Shown here: positions 63,829-64,000 of the stretch, piece by piece
How positions within the stretch are numbered: the stretch's first letter is position 1
How the letters are laid out: every line of letters starts with the position of its first letter
Assembly: GCA_014651175.1 (NCBI GenBank)
Contig: BMWJ01000019.1
Span: forward strand, 27,644 to 91,643
DNA from: Streptomyces clavifer
Lineage (GTDB): Bacteria > Actinomycetota > Actinomycetes > Streptomycetales > Streptomycetaceae
DNA: 64,000 nucleotides
Direction: 5' to 3'
The notes under the pieces: model-generated
Databases searched by the model: none
Told to the model about the DNA's origin: nothing
Seen by the model: the letters and a program-made list of their open reading frames with translations, nothing else
Program-made: the position numbers and the translations under genes

Positions 63829-63999
63829 TCACGTCGTCTTCGCTTGCCTATTCCTCACATTCCTGGCGGCGTTCATCTCGTAATGCCACTTTCCTCTTTG
63901 ATGCCTCCTGCGAAGCAGCTGCTCCCAATCGGCAGGCGGGCCTTGACCCCTGATGTTGAACACACGAGACACTGGATCCTGCGGATCTGAGAACGGACA
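63829..63999 (-). CDS. C-terminal part of an unidentified basic protein
   Basis: A frame on the minus strand runs from the right edge to TGA at 63829-63831. The visible 56 residues read CPFSDPQDPVSRVFNIRGQG, then PPADWEQLLRRRHQRGKWHY, then a basic NAARNVRNRQAKTT end. Composition looks coding and non-repetitive. It could also start at the in-window GTG (63961-63963). No family recognised. Confidence 0.5.
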   Translation of the reverse strand, partial: CPFSDPQDPVSRVFNIRGQGPPADWEQLLRRRHQRGKWHYEMNAARNVRNRQAKTT

Positions 64000-64000
64000 T

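Noticed and set aside
1-64000. CRISPR arrays, rRNA, tRNA and insertion sequences
   Set aside because: No regularly spaced repeats, cloverleaf-like segments with CCA-adjacent acceptor pairing, or transposase motifs were noticed.

Overview
This 64 kb window is chromosomal DNA of a Streptomyces-type actinomycete. It has very high GC, strong third-position GC bias, many GTG starts, ATGA/GTGA gene overlaps, GC-rich hairpin terminators, mycothiol genes and Streptomyces developmental and nutrient regulators. From memory, the gene order follows the S. coelicolor core segment running from the CsoR/Pit region (about SCO4134) to mshA (about SCO4204). No rRNA, tRNA, CRISPR array or transposase was found.

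Layout. 1-2150: a gene tail, a small conserved protein, a lipoprotein, and a conserved small gene with a long repetitive tail. 2184-12504: metal and phosphate block, with a CsoR-type repressor, DUF47 protein and low-affinity Pit transporter, then convergently pstS-C-A-B with a PHO box, a Nudix hydrolase, a CHAD protein and polyphosphate kinase. 12822-15144: YtrA-type GntR repressor with an ABC exporter. 15202-25692: mshD, secreted 5'-nucleotidase, an AbrB/RelE-like toxin-antitoxin pair, PI-PLC-like protein, an MprAB-like two-component system with an HtrA-like protease, a LacI regulator and GlnR. 25992-29378: hydrolase, MoaD-like protein, a Pro/Gln-rich membrane protein and a DUF2993 protein. 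29629-31829: sulfur block with a cysteine-containing leaderless leader peptide, thiosulfate sulfurtransferase, SseC-like protein, DUF3099 and DsrE proteins. 32015-34871: nitrobindin-like protein, the nickel regulator Nur, YgfZ and Dtd. 34987-35670: RsiG, the c-di-GMP-dependent anti-sigma factor of sigma-WhiG. 35720-49579: more variable genes (asparaginase, acetyltransferases, a GntR/HAD/kinase group, an ABC-2/TetR efflux unit, a methyltransferase, AraC and tandem YjbR genes). 49680-59149: RarA, an XRE/HbhA-like/DUF2516 unit, an RR-PP2C phosphatase, NlpC/P60 hydrolase, MshA and a YbjN protein. 59118-64000: a kinase, a lipoprotein, a second toxin-antitoxin-like pair, then an accessory-looking, partly AT-richer tail with a GIY-YIG protein and gene fragments.

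How the genes work together. Phosphate uptake and storage (pit, pst, ppk, Nudix, CHAD, 5'-nucleotidase) sits beside nitrogen control (glnR), sulfur and thiol metabolism (mshA, mshD, cysA, sseC, DsrE), metal sensing (csoR, nur) and a developmental checkpoint (rsiG). Two parts resemble M. tuberculosis Rv0811c-Rv0821c and Rv0474-Rv0487 in gene content.

The strongest unexpected signal is regulatory. At least 14 genes have a TANNNT hexamer only 6-7 nt before the start codon and no usual Shine-Dalgarno, which predicts leaderless mRNAs. One of these is a 26-residue Cys-containing leader ORF before the sulfurtransferase gene. I did not find an obviously new multi-gene system. The best candidates for little-studied units are the GntR-HAD-kinase group with its divergent micro-membrane protein, the 59-aa ORF inside the MprAB/protease operon, and the fragment-rich right end.
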